A program made the position numbers and the translations under genes. Source: Roseovarius sp. A-2 (GTDB taxonomy: Bacteria; Pseudomonadota; Alphaproteobacteria; Rhodobacterales; Rhodobacteraceae). Taken from it: 64,000 nucleotides of DNA. Under the pieces are notes generated by a model. It searched no databases and was not told the DNA's origin. It worked only from the letters and a program-made list of their open reading frames with translations. Positions 26,661-34,918 of this stretch are shown one piece after another. Each line of letters opens with the position of its first letter. Within the stretch, counting starts at the first letter, position 1. Location: positions 53,333-117,332 of the forward strand of contig NZ_BDIY01000011.1 in NCBI RefSeq assembly GCF_002072155.1, written 5' to 3'.

Positions 26661-27472
26661 TCCGGCCCCGCCTGCGTGAGCCGCCCGCCCTGCCGCACCA
26701 TCTCGACCCGCGTGGCGCGGCCGGTGGTGTCGTCGGTCTCGAGGTAGACGCCCGAGAGTGTGACCGCCCCCATGGCGGGGGTAAAGCGTTCGCGGCCCAT
26801 GCCGGTCACGAAACGGCGCATCGGCTCGGTCTTGTCCATGCCGATGACCGAATAGTAATCGCCGCACATGCCCGCATCGCCCTGAAACCCGGTGCCGCCG
26901 GGCAGGATCTGGGTGTCGGCGGTGGGAATATGCGTATGGGTGCCCACCACGAGGCTTGCGCGGCCATCGCAGAAATGGCCCATCGCCATCTTCTCGGAGG
27001 TCGCCTCGCAATGCACATCAACGAGCGCCGCCTGCACCGCGCCGCCAAGGGGGTGGGTGCGCAGCGTGGCGTCGATGGCCGAGAACGGATCATCGAACGC
27101 GCGGCGCATGAACACGTTACCCAGCACCTGCGCCACGAGGATCTTGCGTCCGCGCCCGTCGGTGAAGACCCGCGCGCCCCGGCCCGGCGCCACCTTGGAA
27201 TAGTTGAGCGGGCGGATTATGCGGCTGTCGCGCTCAATGGCCTGCAACATGTCTTTTTGGTCAAAAGCATGATCGCCCAGTGTCACGCAATCGGCCCCGG
27301 CCTCGAAGAGACCCTTGGCATGCGCGCTTGTGAGCCCCATCCCGCCCGAGGCGTTCTCGCCATTGACCACCACGAAATCGAGCTTCCACGCCGCGCGCAG
27401 GCCGGGCAGTTTGTCCGCCACCGCCGCGCGCCCCGCGCGCCCCATCACATCACCGAGAAAGAGTATTTTCAT
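26657..27472 (-). CDS. YmdB-type metallophosphoesterase (TIGR00282 family)
   Basis: This 271-residue protein starts [18 protein letters not shown] and contains [18 protein letters not shown] and [11 protein letters not shown], the metal-binding Asp, Asn and His blocks of the YmdB family (2',3'-cyclic nucleotide phosphodiesterase in Bacillus). The length is normal. The start at 27472 is favoured over longer frames, although its ribosome site is weak. The stop codon is shared in the opposite direction with the bchJ scar. Confidence 0.92.
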   Translation of the reverse strand: MKILFLGDVMGRAGRAAVADKLPGLRAAWKLDFVVVNGENASGGMGLTSAHAKGLFEAGADCVTLGDHAFDQKDMLQAIERDSRIIRPLNYSKVAPGRGARVFTDGRGRKILVAQVLGNVFMRRAFDDPFSAIDATLRTHPLGGAVQAALVDVHCEATSEKMAMGHFCDGRASLVVGTHTHIPTADTQILPGGTGFQGDAGMCGDYYSVIGMDKTEPMRRFVTGMGRERFTPAMGAVTLSGVYLETDDTTGRATRVEMVRQGGRLTQAGPD

Positions 27473-27678
27473 GGATCTCGTGTTAGGACGCGCCGTGGCA
27501 AAGGGCAAGCCCGGTCTCGGCCGGGTGGGAGATGCGCGCCCCGGCGCGAGAGCCGTGACGGGCGCATCATGCAGGACCAGCGATTGAGTTTGAATAATCC
27601 CGTGCCCGGCGATAGGCAGGGCCTTTGGTGGCTGCGGTCGGATTTTGAGTATTTCTACCAAGAAGAAAGGGCAGGGGC

Positions 27679-28272
27679 ATGCAGGCAGGGCTGGCGGGGT
27701 TCGCGTTGGGATTTTCGTTGATCCTGGCGATCGGGGCGCAGAATGCATTTGTCTTGCGGCAGGGGCTGCGGCGAGAGCATGTGCTGGCGGTGGTGCTGGT
27801 CTGCGCGATCTCGGATGCGATGCTGGTGGCGGCGGGGGTCAGCGGATTCGGCGCGCTGGCCGAGGCGGTGCCGGGGCTGGAGCGGGTGATGCGCTATGGC
27901 GGCGCGGCGTTCCTGCTGGTTTACGGCGCGCGCAGTTTCCGGGCCGCCTGGCGCGGGGGCGCGGCGCTGGAGGCAGGGACGGGCGCGGGCAGCCTGCGGC
28001 GTGCGGTGCTGACCTGTCTGGCGCTGACCTGGCTCAATCCGCATGTCTATCTCGATACGGTGGTACTCCTGGGTTCGGTCTCGGCGCAGTACGAGAATCG
28101 GCTGGGGTTCGGCATCGGCGCGGTCTGCGCGAGTTTCGTGTTCTTCTTCGCACTGGGCTATGGCGCGCGGTTGCTTGCCCCGGTCTTTCGCCGTCCGGTC
28201 AGCTGGCGGGTGCTGGATGTGGGCGTGGGGGCGGTGATGTGGGCAATCGCCGCGAGCCTGCTGAAGGGATGA
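27679..28272 (+). CDS. argO: LysE/ArgO-family amino-acid exporter
   Basis: This 197-residue inner-membrane protein has about six hydrophobic segments. It carries the N-terminal LysE block [20 protein letters not shown] and the ArgO-type block [18 protein letters not shown] near residues 114-132. ArgO exports arginine and canavanine, LysE exports lysine and arginine. The [14 protein letters not shown] block is closest to ArgO. A link with the arginine genes at 0.3-7.9 kb is possible but not shown. The start at 27679 follows a gggcaggggc stretch. Confidence 0.85.
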   Translation: MQAGLAGFALGFSLILAIGAQNAFVLRQGLRREHVLAVVLVCAISDAMLVAAGVSGFGALAEAVPGLERVMRYGGAAFLLVYGARSFRAAWRGGAALEAGTGAGSLRRAVLTCLALTWLNPHVYLDTVVLLGSVSAQYENRLGFGIGAVCASFVFFFALGYGARLLAPVFRRPVSWRVLDVGVGAVMWAIAASLLKG

Positions 28273-28354
28273 ACCTGCACAGGGCTGTGCGGGGCTTGGG
28301 GCTGAGCGGCGGGCGTGATCGTGCTATTCTGGGCAAAAGCCTGGAGGATGCGCG

Positions 28355-29284
28355 ATGAGCTGGAACCCGACAGTTGAGCCGGTCTGCCCCGAGGCGGGGC
28401 TTGATGCGGTAGAGACCGTGATCGTGCCGCGCGCCCGCGATATCAGCGGGTTTGAGGTGCGCCGGGCGCTGCCCGCGCCGCGACGGCAGATGGTGGGGCC
28501 GTTCATCTTTTTCGATCAGATGGGCCCGGCGGAGTTTGTGATCGGGCAGGGTATCGACGTGCGCCCGCATCCGCATATCGGGTTGGGCACGGTGACCTAT
28601 CTCTTTGAGGGTGAGTTTCAGCATCGTGACAGTCTCGGGACCGATCAGATGATTCATCCCGGCGCGGTCAACTGGATGGTGGCGGGGCGCGGTGTGACCC
28701 ATTCGGAACGCACGAGCGACGCCACCCGGCGCGGTGAGAGCAAGCTCTTTGGCATCCAGACATGGGTCGCCCTGCCGGACGCGGAAGAGGAGCGCGCTGC
28801 AAGCTTCGAGCATTACGGCAAGGACGTGCTGCCGGTGCTGGAGGCGGGCGGCGCGCAGGCGCGGCTGATCATGGGACGGGCCTGGGGGGCTGCGGCACCG
28901 GTAAGCACCTTTACGGATATGTTCTATGCCGATGTGCGGCTTGTGCCGGGGGCGGGCCTGCCGCTGCCCGAAGATCACGAGGATCGCGGCGTTTACGTGA
29001 TCGCAGGCGCGGTCGAGGTGGCGGGGCAGGTCTTCGAGGCCGGGCAGATGATGGTCTTTCGCCCCGGCGACCGGATCGGGCTGCGCGCAGGCGAGCAGGG
29101 CGCGCGGCTGATCGTGCTGGGCGGCGAGACGCTGAACGGGCCGCGTTATATCTGGTGGAATTTCGTGGCCTCAAGCCGCGAGAAGATCGAGGCAGCCAAA
29201 GCGGATTGGGCGGCCGGAGACTGGGCGCGGGGGCGGTTCAGACTGCCGCCGAAAGATGACGCGGAGTTCATTCCGCTGCCCTGA
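28355..29284 (+). CDS. Pirin-family cupin protein
   Basis: This 309-residue bicupin has the pirin N-terminal metal site in DVRPHPHIGLGTVTYLFEGE, followed by FQHRDSLG and AVNWMVAGRGVTHSER. The C-terminal pirin domain includes YVIAGAVEVAG. Bacterial pirins include quercetin dioxygenases and regulators of central metabolism; no specific role can be assigned. It lies 82 bases downstream of the exporter gene, in the same direction. Confidence 0.92.
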   Translation: MSWNPTVEPVCPEAGLDAVETVIVPRARDISGFEVRRALPAPRRQMVGPFIFFDQMGPAEFVIGQGIDVRPHPHIGLGTVTYLFEGEFQHRDSLGTDQMIHPGAVNWMVAGRGVTHSERTSDATRRGESKLFGIQTWVALPDAEEERAASFEHYGKDVLPVLEAGGAQARLIMGRAWGAAAPVSTFTDMFYADVRLVPGAGLPLPEDHEDRGVYVIAGAVEVAGQVFEAGQMMVFRPGDRIGLRAGEQGARLIVLGGETLNGPRYIWWNFVASSREKIEAAKADWAAGDWARGRFRLPPKDDAEFIPLP

Positions 29285-29381
29285 GTTATGCGTCAGGTGG
29301 GACAGGGTGTTGCAAGTAGTGCATGAATATCCATCTCGCCCGCGCTCGACAGATCCCGCACGACATGAGTTAATGCCGGGC

Positions 29382-30302
29382 ATGAGCGCGAATGAGACGA
29401 TCAGGGCGGAGGCCGCCGCACGTCCCGGCTGGGGTATCTTCTGGATGGTGGTGACGGGGCTTCTCTTTGTCGGGGTCACGGCGCTGGTGAAGGTCCTGGG
29501 CACGCGGGTGCCCGCCCCGCAGGCGGCGTTCCTGCGTTATCTGCTCGGGCTCGTCTTTCTGTTGCCGCTGCTGACCACCTTGCGCGATCTGCGGCTCGAC
29601 CGGGGCACCTGGGGGCTGATCGGCGCGCGCGGGGCGTTTCACACATTGGGCGTGGCGCTGTGGTTCTACGCCATGGCGCGCATCCCAATCGCCGATGTGA
29701 CGGCGATGAATTACCTCTCGCCGATTTACGTGACACTGGGGGCTGCCCTTTTCCTTGGCGAAACATTGGCGGCGCGCCGGGTGTTGGCGGTGGTGGTGGC
29801 GCTTTGCGGTGCGCTGATCATCCTGCGCCCCGGGTTTCGCGAGGTGGGCGGCGGTCATCTGGCGATGCTGTTTACCGCGATCTTTTTCGGCGGCTCCTAC
29901 CTGCTGGCCAAGATGATCTCGGGCCGGGTGAGCGCGGGCGTGGTCGTGGCGATGCTGTCGATCACGGTCACGGTGGGGCTTGCGCCGATGGCCTGGGCGG
30001 TCTGGGTGACGCCCACGTTGTGGGAATTGGGCGTGCTCTTCGCTGTTGCGTGCCTCGCTACCGGCGGCCATTACACGATGACGCTGGCGTTTCGGTCGGC
30101 GCCGCTGACGGTGACGCAGCCGGTTACTTTTCTGCAACTGGTGTGGGCGGTACTTCTGGGCGCGCTGGTCTTTGGCGAGGGGGTGGACATGTTCGTCGTG
30201 CTGGGGGGCACGGTGATCGTGGGTTCGGTGAGCTTCATCTCGTGGCGAGAGGCGGTGCTCAAGCGGCGGGTGACGCCGCCGGTTTCGGCCACCAAGGTCT
30301 GA
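29382..30302 (+). CDS. EamA/DMT-family transporter
   Basis: This drug/metabolite transporter of about 306 residues has ten predicted membrane segments as two EamA repeats: FWMVVTGLLFVGVTALVKVL at the start and FLQLVWAVLLGALVFGEGVD in the second repeat. MARIPIADVTAMNYLSPIYV is typical of the family. Substrate unknown. The start is uncertain: ATG at 29382 (MSANETIRAE) or 29373, neither with a strong ribosome site. The pufL remnant begins 77 bases after its stop. Confidence 0.85.
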   Translation: MSANETIRAEAAARPGWGIFWMVVTGLLFVGVTALVKVLGTRVPAPQAAFLRYLLGLVFLLPLLTTLRDLRLDRGTWGLIGARGAFHTLGVALWFYAMARIPIADVTAMNYLSPIYVTLGAALFLGETLAARRVLAVVVALCGALIILRPGFREVGGGHLAMLFTAIFFGGSYLLAKMISGRVSAGVVVAMLSITVTVGLAPMAWAVWVTPTLWELGVLFAVACLATGGHYTMTLAFRSAPLTVTQPVTFLQLVWAVLLGALVFGEGVDMFVVLGGTVIVGSVSFISWREAVLKRRVTPPVSATKV

Positions 30303-30379
30303 GCGCGGTCAGACGCCGAACCGCCACCGCGCCCGGCGCGACCCTGACGCACCGCCCGCTGCCATTGGACCAATATTGA

Positions 30380-30601
30380 CTGGGCTTTTGGGCGGCTTTC
30401 GCCCTCCTTGGGACCATCCTGATTTTTTGGGGGACAGCGCAACAGGGCACCTTCAACCTCTGGCCCATAAGTATCGCGCCGCCTGACCTGAGTTATGGTC
30501 TGGGCCTGGCGCCGCTGATAGACGGCGGGCTGTGGCAGATCACCACGATCTGCGCGACCGGTGCCTTTGTCAGCTTGGCGCTGCGCGGCTCATCTCGTTG
30601 A
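30380..30601 (+). pseudogene. pufL: Remnant of pufL (photosynthetic reaction centre L subunit)
   Basis: The plus strand encodes [20 protein letters not shown], then [20 protein letters not shown] and [20 protein letters not shown], then GAFVSLALR before TGA at 30599. This matches the first transmembrane helix, the following loop and the second helix of PufL (about residues 27-95 of some 280), the family text being GTILI.WG...QGT and PLxEGGLWQIITxCAxGAFVSWALREVE. No start codon, ribosome site or downstream three quarters of the gene exists. The copy is therefore dead. Confidence 0.88.
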
Positions 30602-30624
30602 CGGCAACGACCCCAACAGGCCTG

Positions 30625-31083
30625 TCACGCCTCGGCCTTCTTCTCCCATTTGCCGGACGCCTCGGACCAGTATTGCGCCGAACAGCCCGTCGCTGTCAGC
30701 GCCTTCCACTGGCCGCGCGCCAAGTTGACGGCCTCCGCGTCATTGCCGTCGAAGAGGATGCAGACACGTTCCAGCGCCTGTACCTCGTGCGGGGCGACCT
30801 CGGCGCCATCCACCGCCATCACGCAGACCGCACCGTTGGGGTGGTCCGCACCGGTGGTCAGCAGCACGGGCTGATCGGCGTCATGCGGGCCACCCGCCAG
30901 ACCGTGCGGCAAAAATCCGTCCTCCGGTCCCAGCCACAGCTTTTGGTCGAGCCGGTCCATGCGCCCCGGGTCGCGCCCGCGCACCGCCACGCGCCAGCCC
31001 GCCTGAAGCGCCTTGCCCAGAAGCAGGGGCAGGGTCACCTCGAGCGGGCGTTGCGTGAGGTGATAGAAATAGGCCGCGCCCAT
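30625..31083 (-). CDS. holC: DNA polymerase III chi subunit
   Basis: This 152-residue protein starts MGAAYFYHLTQRPLEVTLPL and contains LLLGKALQAGWRVAVRG, DQKLWLGPEDGFLPHGLAGG and VCILFDGND, which together identify HolC of the clamp loader. The ATG at 31083 overlaps the pepA stop (ATGA), the usual alphaproteobacterial pepA-holC pair. Confidence 0.93.
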   Translation of the reverse strand: MGAAYFYHLTQRPLEVTLPLLLGKALQAGWRVAVRGRDPGRMDRLDQKLWLGPEDGFLPHGLAGGPHDADQPVLLTTGADHPNGAVCVMAVDGAEVAPHEVQALERVCILFDGNDAEAVNLARGQWKALTATGCSAQYWSEASGKWEKKAEA

Positions 31084-32555
31084 CAGTCGTTCTCAAGCAT
31101 GTCCGCGACCAGGCGGTTGAGCGCCATCACCCCCCAGCCCGAGGCACCCTTGGGGGCGTAGGGCGTGTCAGATTTCACGCTGGCGACGCCAGCGATGTCG
31201 AGATGCACCCAGGGCATGCCGTCCTGAATGAAGCGGTGCAGGAATTCGGCCGCCGTGATCGTGCCCGCAGGCCGCCCGCCAGAGTTCTTGATATCGGCGA
31301 TCTGGCTTTTCATCATGTCGGCATAGGCCTTGCCCAGGGGCAGACGCCACGCACCTTCGCCCTCGGATTTCGCGGATTTTAGGAAGGCGTCGCAGAGCGC
31401 GTCGTCATTGCTGAGAACGGCGGCGTTCTCATGGCCGAGCGCGACGATGCACGCCCCGGTGAGCGTGGCAAGGTCGATTACGCCGCGTGGGCGATAGGTT
31501 TCCTGTGCGTACCACAGCACGTCCGCGAGCAGCAGGCGGCCTTCGGCGTCGGTGTTGATCACCTCGATCGTGTCGCCCTTCATCGAGGTCACGACGTCGC
31601 CGGGCCGCGTGGCGCGGTCCGAGGGCATGTTTTCCACTAGCCCGACGAGGCCCACGACATTGGCCTTGGCGCCACGCCGCGCAAGCGTGCGCATGACGCC
31701 CGCCACCACGCCCGCGCCGCCCATGTCCATGGTCATGTCCTCCATGCCCTGCGCGGGCTTGAGGCTTATGCCGCCGGTATCGAACACCACGCCCTTGCCA
31801 ACGAGCGCGAGGGGCGCCTCGCCCTTGGGGCCGCCGTGCCATTCCATCACTGCCAGCTTGGTCGGGCTGATGCTGCCGTGTCCGACCGACAGGAGCGCGC
31901 CCATACCGAGTTTTTCCATGTCCTTTTCCTCGAGCACGGTGATCTTGAGCCCGAGGTCTTTCATCGCGGCGATGCGGTTGGCGAATTCGGTGGTGGTGAG
32001 GTGATTGGCCGGCTCGCTGACCAGATCACGGGAGAAGAACACGCCCTCGGCCACGGCGAGCGCCGGGGCGGCCTCGGCCTCGATCTCCGACGGTTTGGCG
32101 ACCATCACGGTGATCGGCCCGGCCTCGGCCTTGTCGCCGGTTTTGTGCGGGGTGAACTCGTAGGCGCGCAGCACCGCACCGAGAACCACCTCAACCGGGC
32201 GTTTCAGCGATGCCCCCAGGATCGTCAGGGCCTTGTCGCCCTTGGCCCGGCCGAGTGCCACACCAGCGCGGCGGCTGTCCTCGACATTGGCATTGCGCGG
32301 CAGCACGACGATATCGAGCGCCTCGGCGGCGAGGCCTACGGGCCAGGCGAGGGTCACGATATCGCCCGGTTTCTTCTTCTCCAGCGCGCCGCTTTCGGCG
32401 ATGCGCGCCAGCGTGCCCTTGGTCAACCGGTTGACCCGCCGCGCCGCCTGATCGAGCTTGCCGTCGGGGGTCAGGATCACGGCCACGCGGCCCTCGGCAT
32501 GCGCGATGGCGTCGAGATCGGTCTCGGCGAAGGAAACGGAAACGGGCGTGGTCAT
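31083..32555 (-). CDS. pepA: Leucyl aminopeptidase (M17)
   Basis: This 490-residue cytosolic zinc/manganese aminopeptidase has the M17 signature NTDAEGRLLLADVLWYA and the metal lysine region LVGKGVVFDTGGISLKPAQG. The N-terminal domain is of normal length. It removes N-terminal residues from peptides. The ATG at 32555 follows AGGAG. It is divergent from the LPS-transport operon, with a shared promoter region of about 125 bases. Confidence 0.96.
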   Translation of the reverse strand: MTTPVSVSFAETDLDAIAHAEGRVAVILTPDGKLDQAARRVNRLTKGTLARIAESGALEKKKPGDIVTLAWPVGLAAEALDIVVLPRNANVEDSRRAGVALGRAKGDKALTILGASLKRPVEVVLGAVLRAYEFTPHKTGDKAEAGPITVMVAKPSEIEAEAAPALAVAEGVFFSRDLVSEPANHLTTTEFANRIAAMKDLGLKITVLEEKDMEKLGMGALLSVGHGSISPTKLAVMEWHGGPKGEAPLALVGKGVVFDTGGISLKPAQGMEDMTMDMGGAGVVAGVMRTLARRGAKANVVGLVGLVENMPSDRATRPGDVVTSMKGDTIEVINTDAEGRLLLADVLWYAQETYRPRGVIDLATLTGACIVALGHENAAVLSNDDALCDAFLKSAKSEGEGAWRLPLGKAYADMMKSQIADIKNSGGRPAGTITAAEFLHRFIQDGMPWVHLDIAGVASVKSDTPYAPKGASGWGVMALNRLVADMLEND

Positions 32556-32681
32556 GAAACGGCTCCTCTGTTGGTTCGGTCCAGACCTAGCGCGGCTGGC
32601 CGCCGATGACCAGTTAGCAGTTTTCCCGCCCGGCCAATTCGGCTAGGTTGCGGGCCAAGTCGTCAGCGGTGGGGGAAGACA

Positions 32682-33830
32682 GTGACCAGATTCGACAGAT
32701 ACATGCTGTCGCAATTCATGGTTCTGTTCGGGTTCTTCGCGCTTGTCCTGATCGCCATCTTCTGGATCAACAAGGCGGTTCGGATGTTCGACCGTCTGAT
32801 CGCCGACGGGCAGTCCACGCTGGTGTTTCTGGAGTTTACCGCGCTCACGCTGCCGGGGGTGATCGGCGTCATCCTGCCGATCGCGGCCTTTGCCGCCTCG
32901 GTCCATGTGATGCACCGGCTGGTGGTCGAAAGCGAGCTGACGATCATTCAGGCGACCGGCTTTTCGCCGCTGCGGCTGGTGCGTGCGGTGCTGGTCTTCG
33001 GGGTGATCGTCGCGGCGCTGATGTCGGTGCTGGCGCATGTTCTCATTCCCAGCAGCCTGAGCCAGCTGCGTCTGCGACAGGACGAGGTGTCGCGCAACAT
33101 CTCGGTCAAGCTGCTGACCGAGGGCGAGTTTCTGCATCCCGCCCCCGGCATCACCTTTTACATCCGCGAGATCACGCCCGAGGGCGAGTTGCGCGACGTG
33201 TTCCTGTCGGACCGGCGCGATCTGGACAGGACGGTGACCTATACCTCGTCGCGCGCCTATCTGGTGCAGGAGGCGCAGGATGTGCGGCTGGTGATGGTGT
33301 CGGGGCTCGCCCAGACCGTGCAGCGCGGCGGCGCGCGGCTCTTCACCACGCATTTCGACGATTTTTCCTATGATATCAGCACGCTGATTGAGAGAGCGGC
33401 GATCAACCTCAACAAGGTGGCCTTCGCCTCGACCGGCGAGATGCTGCGCGAGCCGGAGGCGGTGGCCGAGCGGACGGGCCGCAGCCTGGGTGCGGTGATG
33501 GCGGAGTTGCACGGCCGCTTCACGGCGGCACTGATGTGCGTGATCGCGGCACTGGTGGGGTTCTGCACGCTGCTTGTGGGCCGGTTCAGCCGGTTCGGGA
33601 TCTGGCGGCGCGTGGTGCTGGCCTTTGGCCTGCTGATCGCCCTCAAGATGGTCGAAAGCGCGGTGCTGACCCCGGTTCTGGTCCATGCCGCACTCTGGCC
33701 CTTGCTCTATCTGCCGGTGCTGAGCGGCCTTGTCATGACGCTGCTGCTGCTGTGGCTGGCGATGCATCCCGAGATGCCGGGCCGGGCTGTGCGACGTGCG
33801 TGGCGCGGTCTGGCGGGGGCGGGGGCATGA
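32682..33830 (+). CDS. lptF: LPS export ABC transporter permease LptF
   Basis: This 382-residue YjgP/YjgQ-family inner-membrane protein opens MTRFDRYMLSQFMVLFGFFA. Membrane helices at each end flank a periplasmic beta-jellyroll, with TEGEFLHPAPGITFYIRE inside. With LptG and the ATPase LptB (not in the window) it extracts LPS and feeds it to the Lpt bridge. The start is GTG at 32682 after gggggaag. It overlaps lptG by four bases. Confidence 0.94.
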   Translation: MTRFDRYMLSQFMVLFGFFALVLIAIFWINKAVRMFDRLIADGQSTLVFLEFTALTLPGVIGVILPIAAFAASVHVMHRLVVESELTIIQATGFSPLRLVRAVLVFGVIVAALMSVLAHVLIPSSLSQLRLRQDEVSRNISVKLLTEGEFLHPAPGITFYIREITPEGELRDVFLSDRRDLDRTVTYTSSRAYLVQEAQDVRLVMVSGLAQTVQRGGARLFTTHFDDFSYDISTLIERAAINLNKVAFASTGEMLREPEAVAERTGRSLGAVMAELHGRFTAALMCVIAALVGFCTLLVGRFSRFGIWRRVVLAFGLLIALKMVESAVLTPVLVHAALWPLLYLPVLSGLVMTLLLLWLAMHPEMPGRAVRRAWRGLAGAGA

Positions 33831-34918
33831 TTCTGCATCTCTATTTCGCGCGGCGCTTTCTGACCAGTTTTGCCGCCGTGGCGGCGGCCCTCGCGGTGCT
33901 GATCGTGATGATCGAACTGATGGACGAGCTGGGCGATTTTCCGGGTCAGCCGTTTCGCAATGTGCTCGGGATCGTGCTGCTCAAGATGCCCTGGTCGAAT
34001 TACGAGATCCTGCCGCTGGTGATGATCCTCGCCTCGGTTGCGATGTTCCTGCGGCTGTCGCGGTCGTCCGAACTGGTGGTGCTGCGCGCCTCGGGGCGCT
34101 CGGCCATTCGCGGCCTGCTGGCACCGGGTCTGGCCGCGCTCGCGATCGCGCTGGTCGCGCTGGCGGTCGGCAATCCCATCGTCGCCGCCACCTCCAAGCG
34201 CGAGCATGACCTGGCCAATCGCTATCGTGGTCAGGAGACCGCCGCGCTTGCCATCGCAGCCGAGGGTCTGTGGCTGCGGCAGGCGGGGGCGGAGGGGCAG
34301 ACCGTCATCTTCGCGCTGCGCGCCAGTTCCGATCTCGGCACGCTTTATGAGCCGACCTTTCTGAATTTTGCCGGCGACGGCACGCCGCTGCGCCGGGTTC
34401 TGGCGACCGAGGCGCGGCTGGCGCAGGGCGAGTGGCATCTGAGCGATGCCAAGATCTGGGATCTTGCGCGCGGCACCAATCCCGAGGCGGCGGCCCGGCA
34501 GGTCGAAAGCCTGACCATCCCGTCGGAGCTGACGCAGGACCGCATCATCGACAGTTTCGGGCGGCCCCGCTATGTCTCGATCTGGGAATTGCCAGACTTC
34601 ATCGCGGCGCTGGAGGGGGCCGGTTTCTCGGCGCGGCGGTATGCGGTCTGGTATCACAGCGAGCTTGCGCGACCGGTGTTTCTGGTGGCTTTGGTGCTGA
34701 TGTCGGCGGCCTTTACCATGCGCCACATGCGCGGGCGCAATGCCGGGCTTATGGTCATGACGGCGATACTTGTTGGCTTCGGGTTGCATTACATCCGCAA
34801 TTTCGCGCAGATACTGGGTGAGAGCGGGCAGATTCCGGTGCTGCTTGCGGGGTGGGCACCACCGCTGGCGGCGCTGTGTCTTGCGGTTGGACTCTTGTTG
34901 CATCTGGAGGATGGATGA
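33827..34918 (+). CDS. lptG: LPS export ABC transporter permease LptG
   Basis: This 363-residue second permease of the LPS exporter begins MILHLYFARRFLTSF, with the characteristic VVLRASGRSAIRGL block and C-terminal helices near ALVLMSAAFTMRHMRGRNAG. Like LptF it has a periplasmic beta-jellyroll. It overlaps lptF and lptD by ATGA at both ends, so the three are almost certainly co-translated. Confidence 0.94.
   Translation: MILHLYFARRFLTSFAAVAAALAVLIVMIELMDELGDFPGQPFRNVLGIVLLKMPWSNYEILPLVMILASVAMFLRLSRSSELVVLRASGRSAIRGLLAPGLAALAIALVALAVGNPIVAATSKREHDLANRYRGQETAALAIAAEGLWLRQAGAEGQTVIFALRASSDLGTLYEPTFLNFAGDGTPLRRVLATEARLAQGEWHLSDAKIWDLARGTNPEAAARQVESLTIPSELTQDRIIDSFGRPRYVSIWELPDFIAALEGAGFSARRYAVWYHSELARPVFLVALVLMSAAFTMRHMRGRNAGLMVMTAILVGFGLHYIRNFAQILGESGQIPVLLAGWAPPLAALCLAVGLLLHLEDG

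Noticed and set aside
27473..27678. Possible further photosynthesis remnant between the YmdB-like and ArgO-like genes
   Set aside because: Translations in all frames gave no recognisable block.
31429..32609. Long frames antisense to pepA, lptD, purL and other genes
   Set aside because: They mirror codon structure of the true genes (GC-rich third positions) and encode His/Arg-rich low-complexity products without domains.
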